A stretch of DNA of 64,000 bases from Adiantum capillus-veneris (taxonomy: Eukaryota; Streptophyta; Polypodiopsida; Polypodiales; Pteridaceae), in assembly GCA_014529385.2 (NCBI GenBank), contig CM043945.1:97256612-97320611 (forward strand), written 5' to 3'. A model generated the notes under the pieces. The model worked only from the letters and a program-made list of their open reading frames with translations, searched no databases and was not told where the DNA came from. Positions 53,860 to 64,000 of this stretch are shown piece by piece. A program made the translations under genes and the position numbers. Positions within the stretch are counted from its first letter, which is position 1. Every line of letters begins with the position of its first letter.

Positions 53860-54540
53860 GATGAAGGGGATAAAGCCTAGGGATATGGATGAGTATGATT
53901 GGCAGGATTTTGATAAGCTTGCGAGGTCCACCATCATGTTGATTTTGTCAAAGAATGTGTACTTCAATGAATAAGGAAAAGACTAGCTATGAGTTGTGGA
54001 AAATGTTAGAAGCAAAGTATAACAACACAGGTTTATTGGATAAAAAAGTTGGTTGATTTGAAGATGGATGAGGGCACACGCATGTGCAACCATCTTAATG
54101 TATTCAACACAATTTTCAATCACCTTTCTGCACAAGGAGTTAATTTTGATTATTCTATCAAAGCAATGTTTTTATTGGTTACATTTCCAAAAAGTTGGTA
54201 TACTTTTTGCACAACTATAAGTAACTCAACACCTACTGATGTTTTAACATATGCTGATGTTGAGGGAAATTTGCTTATTGAAGAGTTTAACAAGAATAAT
54301 CTTGTTACTTCTAATTTTCTCTTTGTTCGTGGTAGATAACAAGAAAAGGGCAAGCAAAATCAGAGAGGAAAATCTCGTAGCGAATAACATGGCCAAGAAG
54401 AAATTAATTGCTATCATTTTCACAAAAAGGGCCACATGAAGAAAGACTATCAAGAGTGGACATAGGAGAAAGGTAAAAACAAGAAGTAAGAAGAAGGCAA
54501 GACTAAAGAAAGCGGTGTGAAGTATTGAAGAGATCAATAA
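53860..54540 (+). pseudogene. gag: Copia Gag of the deleted element
   Basis: From about 53860 the translation shows a start near Met-Lys-Gly-x-Lys-Pro, Leu-Trp-Lys-Met-Leu-Glu-Ala-Lys-Tyr (near 53990-54020) and, in 54049-54339, the Leu-x-x-Phe-x-x-Ile block of copia Gag. The zinc knuckle near 54405-54450 has lost Cys residues (Cys-x2-Phe...Asp-Tyr). Stops and a shift break it. Confidence 0.7.
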
Positions 54541-54589
54541 AGTTTTCGTTGAAGATTTTGATGGAGATTTTTATCTCACATCCATCATG

Positions 54590-54750
54590 GATTTTGCATT
54601 TTTGGTTGACTATACTTTACAGGATTGGGTTCTTGACTCAGGTGCATCTCTTCATGTGACTCCTCATAGGGAGCGGTTCAGTACATATGATGTAGCCCAT
54701 AAAGGATGTGTTGTCATTAAGTACTCCATTGCCTCCATATGTAAAACTTT
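54590..54750 (+). pseudogene. Copia protease start
   Basis: Near 54625-54660 the reading is Trp-Val-Leu-Asp-Ser-Gly-Ala-Ser-Leu-His-Val-Thr, the copia aspartic protease active site, intact. The sequence stops being protease-like near 54745. Confidence 0.75.
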
Positions 54751-54754
54751 CTAA

Positions 54755-55435
54755 AAAGGATTGTGTGTTGAAATGGTCAAAGTGCCTCATTCATTTGCAG
54801 TTGGGAGTTTGATGTACTCTAAGATTGGTACACTTCCTGACATTGCTTTTGCAATGGGAGTAGTTAGCAGATATATATCAAATCTAGGGAAGAAACATTG
54901 GAAGGAAGTGAAAGGGGTTATACAATATTTGAATGGTACAAAAGACATGTGCATTTGTTTGGAAGAAAATAAGGATGTGTAATGGGTTACAGGGATGCAG
55001 ATTATTGGACAAGAGAAGGCCCGCTTCATCCTATGTCTTTGAATTTACTGGAGGTGCAGCTTCATTGTTGCGATCTCACTTGCAAGATTTCATTAACTTG
55101 TCTTCTATAGAGGTTGAATATGTTGCAACTTAGGAAAGCTCGCAAGGAAGCTATATGGCTTGGTTGTCTAGTAGGAGACTTGGGAATCAGTGATGAGATG
55201 CATGTGTTACATTGTAATAGCCAAAGTGCTATACAATTGGCAAAGAACCGGTGTTTCATGCAAAGACAAAGCATGTGGATGTGAAGTATCACTTCATTCA
55301 CAAGCCGGTGCTTGATGACAAGCAATTGCAGCTTGCCAAGATTCACACCAATGAGAATTTTGTTGATCTTTTAACAAAGGGCTTACCTTCAAAGCGGTTT
55401 GCACATTGTTGGGCACTCATGGGCATTGGGTAGAT
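54755..55435 (+). pseudogene. End of copia reverse transcriptase and RNase H
   Basis: The segment 54761-54982 reads Val-Gly-Ser-Leu-Met-Tyr, Arg-Pro-Asp-like Leu-Pro-Asp-Ile-Ala-Phe-Ala and Lys-His-Trp-x-x-Val-Lys, the end of copia reverse transcriptase. RNase H follows with Arg-Arg-Pro-x-Ser-Ser-Tyr-Val-Phe, Ser-Ser-Ile-Glu-Val-Glu-Tyr, Thr-Lys-His-Val-Asp-Val-Lys-Tyr-His-Phe-Ile (55254-55290) and Asp-Leu-Leu-Thr-Lys (near 55365). Several frames are needed. Confidence 0.8.
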
Positions 55436-55742
55436 GATCATGATCATAGTATACTTGTAGTGTGTGTATATGTACATTGTCAATCCAGCTTAAAGGCACA
55501 TTGTCCTTTAAGTGGGAGTTTGTTGGAGTGATAAATCCCAAATGTGTCGTGCCTAAGTGTTGGGCGGCCTGACACTAACCAGGAACTAACATTGATCATT
55601 CTTTCTACATAAAACAATAAGGACTCATAACCCTAATCACACTATTGGGAAAAGAGTCCACAACATGTGTCTCTTCCTCTTCTCTCTTCTCCATTTCCAC
55701 ACACACACGTGCATGCGTGCACGCTGTCACTTGTGCACTTCA

Positions 55743-56043
55743 ATGCCTCTCTTTTCAAGCATGATTCTTCCTTTCCTATTAGCCTACTCAGACATGACTT
55801 ACTAGAGTCATCACAAAAACTTTGTAACAAGACTTCATAAGTTCCTTTTGATGGTACATCTACTACTAGCATTCAAAAGTGCACTAGGTGCCAGTAAAAT
55901 TATTGTGCCTAGGTAATTTCAAACCTCTAGATTTAGCATGAGGAACTTGCTTTCCTAATACTCATTGTTAAGGGGATATCCCACCCCCTTCCTGTGGGAT
56001 CCATATAGCTCTCAATTTTCTTTAATCAATATCCACTTTTCTC

Positions 56044-56078
<35 letters not shown>

Positions 56079-56469
56079 AAAGAACAAAGAAATCTAGAGA
56101 GAGAGAGAGAGAGAGAATAAAGATTTTCTCCAAAAGAAACAAATATAGAAAAATTTTCATATGGGTCGGTCACAAGCAAAAAAACTAGCATAGAAAATCA
56201 TGGAAATGCATGCAGATGGCAATGTGAGCATGGTGTGATTCTTGCAATGGGCACCTTGTAGTAGTTATATGTAGTGCAGAGCTACAAGTTGCAGAGTGCA
56301 GAGCTGCATGTTGTAGAGTGCAAAGCTGTAGGTTGTAGGTTGTGCACAAGTTATTAAATGTTGAGCAAGTTTCTTGGAAATGTGCATTTTGGGATCAAAG
56401 AAATGTTGAGCACTAATGTATGCTAGATGGGGCAAGGAATGCATCAAGAGTATGAGAATCAAAGTGATG
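55743..56469. other. Non-coding stretch with microsatellites
   Basis: It contains (CA)n at about 56046-56075, (GA)n at about 56096-56116 and a decayed minisatellite of GTAGAGTGCAAAGCTG-like units at 56270-56340. No gene is seen. Confidence 0.6.
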
Positions 56470-58051
56470 TGTCATAAAATATAATATCTAACGTTACCAA
56501 ATGATTGTTTCATATTAAACTGGTCATGTAATATGGAAAGATAAAAGGGGAACAAGAGTTAGGATATAGATATGTACTTCTAGACCTATCTCAACAGGGG
56601 ACCAAAAAGAGAAATTGTTGCATCTCAATAGGGGTCCAAAAGGAGACAGTCTACCAAAGAGCAATGTGCTGCAATAAGTGCTTCTAGATTTACCTTAGCA
56701 ATAAGTGCTTCTAGATTTACCTTAGCAATAAGTGCTTCTAGATTTACCTTAGCAAGGGACTAAGATGAGATATGGTTACATCTCAATAGGGGTCCAAAAG
56801 GAGGTAGTCTATCAAAGAGCAACGTGCATCTACTGGAGCATAAAAGACCTTAGGGTTAGCTTCACTAAAGACCTCCAAAAGTTAGTGTTAAAAAGTCCTT
56901 TCACCTTAGGCAAGCTAAGGCTGACCTTGAGGTGGGAATCTACCCAAGCATGAAGTGCTTGTTGGCTTGCTAACTAAAGTGCTTAGAGTTTTTGTGGGAA
57001 CCTTGCCTAAATCTTGAGCTTATTTTTATGCTTAAATGACTAAGGTTCTTGAATTGTTCAATTCGAAGATAAACTCTCAAGAGGCATAAATGGTTTCCTT
57101 GCTTAATTAACTAAGTGCTTGAAGTGTTCAATTCAAACCAAATGACTTAAGAAGCATAAAAGACACATGTCAAAATCCTCCACATGTGGCCCTCATGATG
57201 TGCTTGAATCCTATTGGATAGGCTTTAAAGGAGTCCAATGAGAATTTAGATGCATAAAAATAAATAATTAAGTTCTTTCTCTCAAAGAGGAAAAAGAGAA
57301 CAGTCCAAATGATATAATTAAATAATACGAGAGAGAGAGAGAGGGGTGAACCAAGCTTGAGAGGGGGTATACTCTCCCACACACAATTATTCTCTCATTG
57401 TGTGAAGTGCAAAAGTGCAAGAGCTCCATCTCCTTCTCCAAGCTTGTTGAGAAGTTGAGAGCCTACACCAACAATCTTGGTTATGGAATGCAAATCCAAC
57501 CAAGAGCCATGCTTCAATGCTTAAGCTTTCCATCTCCTTCATCTTCATTACTATACTATTATGCTATGCTAAGCAAGAAGAGTGATGATAAGTGAGTGAC
57601 TATTTCTTTCTCCTATGAATGATTCTTCTTCCTCTTCCCTACCCTCATTCCCCGCTAGCTCTCTCTACCTTCAAAGGTGTTTGAGGCCTTGGGACTGAGG
57701 CTTGGGATAGCTAATGCTTTTTGCAAATTTTATGTTATGCTTGTGATGCATGAATCTTTCCATCTTCATAGCATCACCAAGGTCACAAGGAACACAAAGA
57801 TTGTATTGTCCAAGTCTCTCTTGATGGGAGATTGTATTGTCCAAGTAAATCCGATCCTCAATTATTGTCATGTTCTCTAATACTCTCTCTCTTGCAAAAG
57901 TATTGTTCATTCCAAGTTAATTAAGTACTATGCTTATGTTGCTACCATCAATTAAGCTCACCTCTATGTTCTCAAAGTGATCTCACAAAAATGCTCACTC
58001 TAATTCTTTTAATTCCTCTATTCTCAAAGTTCATAGGCCATTTCCATTACA
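56470..58051 (+). repeat. LTR D, 5' LTR of the third chromovirus copy
   Basis: 1,582 bases from TGTCATAAAATATAATATC to CCATTACA. It differs from LTRs B and C by a perfect 27-base triplication (56671-56751). A primer-binding site (TTGATATGAGAGC at 58052-58064, two changes from the usual TTGGTATCAGAGC) follows. The matching 3' LTR lies beyond the window. Confidence 0.85.
56671..56751. repeat. 27-base tandem repeat, three perfect copies
   Basis: The unit begins GCAATAAGTGCTTCTAGATT and is repeated head to tail without change, so the expansion is recent. It lies within LTR D only. Confidence 0.95.
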
Positions 58052-59349
58052 TTGATATGAGAGCATTTGGTTTCTCTTTTCTTACTTAAGAAGAGAGGTC
58101 CTTAAGTATCTATTAATGGTTGATTTTGTTAATTACATTGGGGTAAGTGGGACTGGGATCTATTATCGGTTTTGTTGAGCCCACTATGTGGGATATGGTG
58201 CACACCTCGAGAGCTTTGGTCTTAATAATGGGGTCTTTTTAGACTTGCTTATGGCTTTACCATTATTGAGCCATAAGAAGTCCGAAAGGAGCTATTTCTT
58301 GACAATTTTGCTATGTTAGACCCACTCCGCTACTCTCTATAATTAACCGATTCGAGCCGTGGGTGTAGATACTTAAGTGCTTATTTTCAAAGGCTAATAG
58401 GAGTAGCCACTAAGGTTTTGAATTGCCAAAGGATACACTAAGTAAACACATAAGTATAATTAGCATGGCTTATAATAACCAAGAGAGTAGAATGAACATT
58501 GATAACTTTGATTTTGAACGTGAAGGTGCTAATGATGATGCCCCCATGTTTATCAATTATCTTGTTACTAGGTTGCATCAAACTATGGGAAACCCTACTG
58601 TGCAAGACGAAGTTACCCAACAACTTCGTGCTTAGGGGATTTCCCTTCCTCTCTAAGAGGAGAGAGATAGAGGCCTCTTGATGAGCCTCCCAAAATAAGA
58701 CTCTCTCCCATAAGAGAGAAGGAATCCAAAGAACGAGAAAGAAGTGAACCCCTAAGTTCCTCTAAAGGTATGGCTCCATGAAGACGGCTGTTTAGACTAT
58801 CGCCAACTCTTCTGAAGAGGAGACGGTCAACCTAGAGAAGACCCATAGTCCTTCTCCTTGTCACTCCGAAGGGGAAGAGAGGAAACAAAGGAAGAAAAAG
58901 GCAAGAAAGAGGTCACCCTCTTCTCCTTCTTCTTCACCTTCCTCCTCTTTCGACAAAAGCTATGCCTATTCTCCTAGAGGATACAAGAGGGGAGGACATC
59001 ACAAATCATACCCTGCATGGTGAAGATCACAAAAGCTCAAGAAGTTCAAAGAGAGAGGAAAGAGTATCTCTTTTATCACCTAGATGGCACCTTTGGTGCC
59101 ACCAACAAAGTATTGGCCTTCATCCAACAATATGATGCGGCCTTTAGAGACAAGGGCTTCACGAAGTCCTCGAAGCTATGCCAAGTAGCTATGCACTTTC
59201 AAAAATCTGCTTGTCAATGGTGGGCTAGCCTTCGTGGCAACGGCGAGGCCCCAAAGACATGGAAAAATCTACGAGTTTCCATCATGAAGCAATTCATAGC
59301 AAGTGATGCAAAGAACAAAGTGCTTTCCGAATGGCGGAGCTTGAAGCTG

Positions 59350-60117
59350 TGTTAAGTATGGAGCCTGATTTACCCTTGTAATTTTTTGTGGTAAAAGCGC
59401 ACATTTGTAAGGCCCCCATTATGAGGAGAAGCCATCGTGCGTAAAGGAAAATCACTCACCACAAACCAAAATTTTAACGGACAAGAATCAGGGGCAACTT
59501 TAGAGGCCTCGGGGGCGGAGGCCCCGCGACTTTTTTTTTTCGCCGGAATATTATGGCCGGACGGCGGCCGGAAAGTGGTCGGAAAACAACCGGTCGGTTG
59601 GCCAGTGGTCGGTAGTCAATGGCCGATGGCTGGTGGTCGGTAGTCAATGGCCGGTGGCCGAATTCAAAAGCGGACTTGTCTTCTCAAGGGCGGCCACACA
59701 TGGGCTGATTGGAGGGTCCAATTTGGACTTATTCGCACAAGGGCGGCTACACATGGCTGTCTCTCATAAGAGAGGGTAGCCCTTTTGGCCTATAAAAGGA
59801 GGCCATTTCTACACACATTTCAGTAGTGTGAAGTTGATGCAACAAGGTGAGTATGAGGTGGTGAGAGTGAAGCAAGGCGGGAGCTCTATCAAGGGTTTAA
59901 TCCCTTTGTAAATTACTTCTTCTTTTGAAGTGCTAAAGCCATTGAGTGGTTGCTTTCCCGTGGACGTAGCCCACATTGGGTGAACCACGTATATCGTGTG
60001 TACTCTCTCTCTCTCTCTCTCTCTCTCTACTCTATAATCTCTTGTGTGTGAAATCTATCTCTCTCCATTAAGTAATCTACTCAAAAATCTATTTAGATAC
60101 GTCTTATTTTTCTAACA
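59350..60117 (+). mobile_element. Solo LTR with perfect 5-bp target-site duplication
   Basis: 768 bases begin TGTTAAGTATGG and end TTTTTCTAACA, with agctg directly on both sides (59345-59349 and 60118-60122). It has a TATA box (TATAAAAGG, 59791-59799), a G+C-rich part with GTGGTCGGTAGTCAATGGCC repeats (59600-59660) and a short (CT)n run (about 60003-60028). Removing it restores the gag reading seen in the homologous copy. The ends fit a copia-type LTR; no other copy is in the window. Confidence 0.85.
59791..59799 (+). promoter_or_regulatory. TATA box of the solo LTR
   Basis: TATAAAAGG lies about 440 bases into the LTR and is followed after about 25 bases by ACACACATTTCAGTAG, a plausible start region. 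Confidence 0.55.
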
Positions 60118-60634
60118 AGCTGCTCTTCAACTAGTCTATCCACAAATATGTAAACAACTTTTGGGATTTACATCTCAAAGCTACAATCTTTCAAAGGATA
60201 GACTTTGTCGAACAAAAGCAACAATTTTGTGCGGTATTACCTGAAGAAATGGCCGAGTATGTCAACTCAGAACGGCCTAGCACTATCACCGAAGTCATCC
60301 ACCACACTATGGTTGCTTCAAGGATCAATTTCCAACAAGGGGCGAGAAGAAATTTCAAGCCCATGGAAAACAAAGATTAAATGAAGTTAAAGGGAAGAGC
60401 AATGCTCAAAACTCTTCCAAAGGCAACACCAACACTAACGACAACAAGGCCAAGAAGAAAGGAGCTTACAAAGGTAAAAATAAGATCTCCTGAAGAATTA
60501 GAGGTCTTTCATAAAGACCATAAATGCTTTAAGTGTGGGGAGCAAGGACATGGTTATCATTCTTGCCCCAAAAGAAATGTACTCAATGACACTCCTAGAG
60601 CTTCCATGGTTGAACCTCCAAAAGAGGATACTCA

Positions 60635-61130
60635 TTGCAAAGGCTCATCACTCTCCTATGGTTGGGAAAAAGGGAGGGTGAGGCCTTCATCTTGTTTGAC
60701 CTTGGCTCTACTCACAACTTTATATCAACGGAGCTGGCCACTAAGTTGGGCATTCAAGATTTTGAGATGGGAGATAATGTAACTACCAATGGAGCTTTCA
60801 AGGATAGCAAGCCTCCGTTACTCCCTTGATTGGGAAGTTGAGGCTTCATGTCCAAAGCTACGTCGACCGATAAAGAAGACTTTTTTATCTCTCCTCTCCA
60901 ACATGAGGATGTTATCCGAGGGACACCATGGTTCAACCGCATGGCTGTCAACATGAAGTTCCCTGAAAGGAGAATCTATTTCATCTATAGGAAAAAGAGC
61001 ATGTACATAGATGCTAATGAGTTGGCGAACACCATATCCCTGGTAAATACGCTTTCTTTTGATAAGTCAATGAAAAGCTCTATTTTTTACGTATATGATT
61101 TTTGTTAGAGAATCTGTAAATGATTCTAAT
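60635..61130 (+). pseudogene. Protease of the third chromovirus copy
   Basis: The active-site block reads Leu-Phe-Asp-Leu-Gly-Ser-Thr-His-Asn-Phe-Ile-Ser-Thr near 60690-60730. The Asp is kept but Ser has become Leu (one C-to-T step), so activity is unlikely. The frame breaks at about 60829 and continues in another frame to about 61108. Confidence 0.7.
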
Positions 61131-61139
61131 GTTTTCACA

Positions 61140-61985
61140 AGTAGCACAATAAAGGGAATCAAGAGGAATTAGAGTTGTCTAATTTCCTGGATTCCAAGAT
61201 GTTTTCATTGATGACATCCCTAGTGAGCTACCTCCAAAATGAGGGAATGATGAGCATGCAATAGAGTTTCTACTAGGAAGCTCACCGTCTAATAAACCTC
61301 CTTATTGAGTTTCACAAGCTCAACAAGAGGAGATCATGAGGCAAGTGCAAGAATTGGTGGAAAAAGGGATGGTGAGGCCTAACTCCCCTCCATTCTATTG
61401 ACTAGTAATTTTAGTGCAAAAGAAAGATGGTACATATCACATGTGTGTCGACTATAGAGTAGTAAATAGGATCACTATATAAATAAAAAAATATTTTCTG
61501 TGCCACGGGTAGAAGACCTATTTGATAAGTTAGAAGTTTTGGCCTTACAAATGCTCCAGCCGCATTCAAACTCACAATGGACAAAAATCTTCAGGCCACT
61601 CTAATTCTCTTGAGGAGTACAAGTGACACCTCCAGGTAATCTTTCAAGTTGTGAGAGAGAATAAGCTTTTCATTAATCAAAAGAAAAGTGATTTTTTTTC
61701 TACAAGAGATTCAATATTCATGTCATGTTATCTCTCAAGATGGTATCCGTATGGATCCATCAATGTTGGAGGTAATAAAAGCATGGCCTATTCCAAGGAA
61801 TCTACATGAACTAAGAAGCTTTATTGCTATGTGTGCATACTATAGATGCTTCATAGCAAAATTCTCTCAAATAGCAGGACCATTGCATGACTTAACAAAG
61901 AAGACGTTAAGTACTCATGGACTACTAAAGAACAAAATACTTTTGACAAGCTCAAAGAGAAGCTTACCTCCCAACGAGTCCTTAT
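61140..61985 (+). pseudogene. Reverse transcriptase of the third chromovirus copy, internally deleted
   Basis: Lys-Asp-Gly-Thr-Tyr-His-Met-Cys-Val-Asp-Tyr-Arg is present near 61425-61460. The middle of the domain (Tyr-Asn-Gln to the catalytic Asp-Asp) is missing between about 61535 and 61610 compared with the copy at 47215-47450. The thumb part with Asp-Gly-Ile-Arg-Met-Asp-Pro-Ser follows near 61740-61765. Confidence 0.75.
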
Positions 61986-62440
61986 GCTTCCAGATCTCTC
62001 AAAGCTATTTGAGGTCCAATGTGATGCTTGTGGTGATTGCCTTGGAGCAGTTTTGCTTCAAGAAGGGCATGCCATACAATATGAGATCCGAAGGCTCAAT
62101 GCCAATGAACGGGTCTTGGGCTTATATGAAAAAGAGCTTTTAGCTATTCTACATGCCCTAGATACATGGAACACTATCTCTTGGGGGCTCCATTCATCCT
62201 ACGAATGGATCACAAAGCCTCAAGAAATTCATGATGCAAACCAAGCTCTCCAACAAACAAATGAGGTGGGAAAATTTTCTTTTGCAATCTAAATTTCATA
62301 TTGCTCACATCGCTGGCAAGCACAATCAAGTGGTCGATGCACTTTCACAACGGCCAAGGGTAAATGTGGTGTCTATAGCAACTCACAATGATCTATGTTT
62401 TATGATAGATGAGTATGCTACCAACCAAGACTTTAAGTAG
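61986..62440 (+). pseudogene. RNase H of the third chromovirus copy
   Basis: Blocks Val-Gln-Cys-Asp-Ala-Cys-Gly-Asp-Cys-Leu-Gly-Ala-Val-Leu, Asn-Glu-Arg-x-Leu-Gly-Leu-Tyr-Glu-Lys-Glu-Leu-Leu-Ala-Ile and His-Ile-Ala-Gly-Lys-His-Asn-Gln-Val-Val-Asp-Ala-Leu-Ser are all present, the normal RNase H order. A shift near 62280 breaks it. This domain is missing from the central copy. Confidence 0.8.
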
Positions 62441-63720
62441 GTAATTATAGCCATTGCATTAGGGAAGAAAAAAAGAACCATTCACCTTGGAGGATGGTTA
62501 TCTTCCAAACAGCAATAGGCTATGTGTTACTCACCCATACAATAAGAGATTCAAGTATGAATCCCAGGCTTCTCATTATGCGGGGCAAAAAAGGATTCCA
62601 TAATCTACCCTTCGAGGAGTAGAAATGTATTTCTATTGGTCTACCATGAAAAGTAAACATACAAAAGTATGTTTTAAAATGCGCGGTATACCAAAAATTG
62701 AAATTTGATCAAGGGAAGCAACTTGGATTGTTTCAATCGACAGCCTTAGCAAGAAAACACACTCTATGCCTGTCAAAAAAGACTATTAAGGCACATCAAA
62801 CGGCAACCCTCTTTAGATCTCAAATTTTCAAGTATCATGGCTTGCCAACATCCATAGTGTCGAACAAAGATCCTAAAATGACCAGTCATTTCTAGAAGGG
62901 TCTCTTTGAGAATCTAGGAAGTAGATTAAATTTCTCTTTCAACTTATCATCCACAAATAGATTACTAAAGTGAAATAAATAATCTAACGATTCTTAAATC
63001 TACTAAAAGCCTATGTCACGGAAGTAGATCAACGTTCTCAATGAGAGAAGTACCTACTCTTATAGAGTATGCATACAATGACATTGTACATACTTCTATG
63101 GGGAAAGCACCTTTCGAGGTTAAAGAGAGAAGATCCAAAAGTCCCTTACTACTTAAAGTATATGGGAAGATCTTCGTTGGTGATGAATATAGCCGAGACT
63201 CACAATAATCTTTTCCAAAGATTAAAGAGGTTATATCCATCTCAAAGAAAAGGCAAAACGGGATGCTGTTATTAAGCACAGAAGTGCCTTCGCCTTTAAG
63301 GAAAATGATTGGGTCTTGCTAAAGTTTCTCAAGGCTCGTATAAGGCATACTACGGGCAAGAATCCTACGGGCCACCAAGAGTATTATGCTAAACTAGCAA
63401 AAAGATATTATGGTCCTTTCTAAATTCTTAAGCCAATCAATGACATGGCTTATCAATTAAAGTTGCCCAACCATTGGCTCATGCACAATGTTTTCCATGA
63501 GAGCTTACTTAAGTCTTATAAAGGAGCTCCACCAAAAGAAGCAATGGTTGCAAAACCTCCAAAAAATCAAAGATCAAGAAGAAGTACTTCAATTGAGTCC
63601 ATCCAACGACATAAAGATAAGGTATTAAGAAATGGTAAGATTATCCGACGATATCTTATTAAGTTTAAAGATTATCCTTTTAAAGATGCTAGAGGGATGC
63701 AAGGAACCTAGCTTAAGAAC
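62441..63720 (+). pseudogene. Integrase and chromodomain of the third chromovirus copy
   Basis: Remnants of the zinc domain (near 62575-62700), the core (near 62855-62880 for the second Asp) and the C-terminal part are present. The segment 63445-63711 holds the His-Asn-Val-Phe-His block and a chromodomain-like Arg-Arg-Tyr-Leu-Ile-Lys-Phe-Lys-Asp-Tyr-Pro stretch. A deletion near 62740 removed the first catalytic Asp region. Many stops and shifts are present. Confidence 0.75.
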
Positions 63721-64000
63721 AATATGAACCTTGTCAATGCTTACAATGCTACAGTAGAGTAAGCAAATGAAAATGCATTTTAAATTAACAATGTTTTTGT
63801 CTTATAAGACTCATTCTCTTTCTTTTATTGTGCACAAAATTCAAGAAGTATGCATGCTTAGGATCATGTTTATGGTGATGACGTCTCCCAAACACCAAGT
63901 AGAACTTGTCACTCTACTTTGAAAGTATGATATGGACTAAAGAGTAGGCATGCTTGCGGTAGCTAAATCTCCCGAGCACCAAATGGATTATTCATCCATT
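63721..64000 (+). other. 3' non-coding interior of the third chromovirus copy, runs off the window
   Basis: It matches the sequence before LTRs B and C (CTTATAAGACTCATT, GTAGTATGCATGCTTA-like, ACACCAAGTAGAA...GTCACTCTACTTTG). The 3' LTR should start roughly 150 bases beyond the window. Confidence 0.75.

Larger units (their letters stand above)
52600..55742 (+). mobile_element. Internally deleted Ty1/copia element
   Basis: Direct repeats at 52600-52806 and 55521-55742 share AATGTGTCGTGCCTAA, TGTTGGGCGG and ACATAAAACAATAA blocks. A primer-binding site (TGGTATAAGAGC, 52809-52820) follows the left repeat and a purine-rich GTGGGAGTT precedes the right one. The interior has gag and protease, then jumps near 54750 to the end of reverse transcriptase and RNase H; integrase and most of reverse transcriptase are absent. 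The flanks do not show a clear target-site duplication. Confidence 0.85.
58466..60600 (+). pseudogene. gag: Gag of the third chromovirus copy, interrupted by a solo LTR
   Basis: The ATG at 58466 opens about 56 codons to a TAG, matching the copy at 44938. The capsid-like part (59017-59349) has Phe-Gly-Ala-Thr-Asn-Lys-Val-Leu and Trp-Trp-Ala-Ser-Leu. The solo LTR at 59350-60117 then splits the gene, and the reading continues from 60118 in register with the homologous copy. An intact zinc knuckle, Cys-Phe-Lys-Cys-Gly-Glu-Gln-Gly-His-x4-Cys, lies at about 60526-60567. Many stops make it inactive. Confidence 0.8.

Overview
The window looks like repeat-rich intergenic DNA from a land plant with a large genome. 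The evidence is Ty1/copia and Ty3/chromovirus LTR retrotransposons with plant-type primer-binding sites (TGGTATCAGAGC-like, TGGCGC-like), an L1-type LINE, long TC/TG microsatellites, and decay dominated by C-to-T changes (CAG to TAG, CAA to TAA, CGA to TGA). A fern or gymnosperm would fit, but the sequence does not settle the species. I see no bacterial operon, CRISPR array, rRNA or convincing tRNA gene.

Layout. 1-9955: a Ty3 reverse-transcriptase scrap, microsatellites, the 5' end of a decayed Ty3 element (TATA box, primer-binding site, gag with a ruined zinc knuckle) invaded by a minus-strand solo LTR (about 5925-7484), a chromovirus LTR (7566-about 8614), and one copy of a 1-kb dispersed repeat. 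10201-28316: the most gene-like part. A multi-exon gene on the + strand (candidate exons near 10201-10629/13107-13227 and 13313-13376; better exons 13456-13734, 24735-25316, 25437-26582) encodes a RING-like zinc finger and an FCP1/NIF-type HAD phosphatase-like domain. Its splice phases agree, but it carries five internal in-frame TAG codons and two frameshifts. A 2.5-kb gag-only copia element (10630-13106) sits in its upstream part. A complete 9.6-kb Ty3 gag-protease element without reverse transcriptase (13784-23407, TSD ctagc) sits in its 11-kb intron. Arrays of the 16-bp palindrome TATGCTAATTAGCATA lie in that intron and just downstream of the gene. A broken minus-strand gene with a Cys-rich motif follows.

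28324-39065: a chromovirus integrase/chromodomain fragment with its 3' LTR abuts a full-length Ty3 element (30567-39065) with gag, protease, reverse transcriptase, RNase H and integrase, plus a long open accessory ORF between integrase and the 3' LTR. 39141-40065 is the second copy of the 1-kb repeat. 40450-64000: an L1-type LINE is split by a tandem array of one Ty3 chromovirus family (LTR A - integrase tail - LTR B - gag/pol - LTR C, 41721-50936). An internally deleted copia element (about 52600-55742) follows. A third copy of the chromovirus family (from 56470, running off the window) carries a copia-like solo LTR with a perfect AGCTG target-site duplication inside its gag gene.

Most coding regions here belong to mobile elements. 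Several elements keep gag but lack the enzymes needed to move, so they would depend on proteins supplied elsewhere. LTR ends and target-site duplications were read directly by comparing copies within the window; family names come from motif recognition, not database searches.
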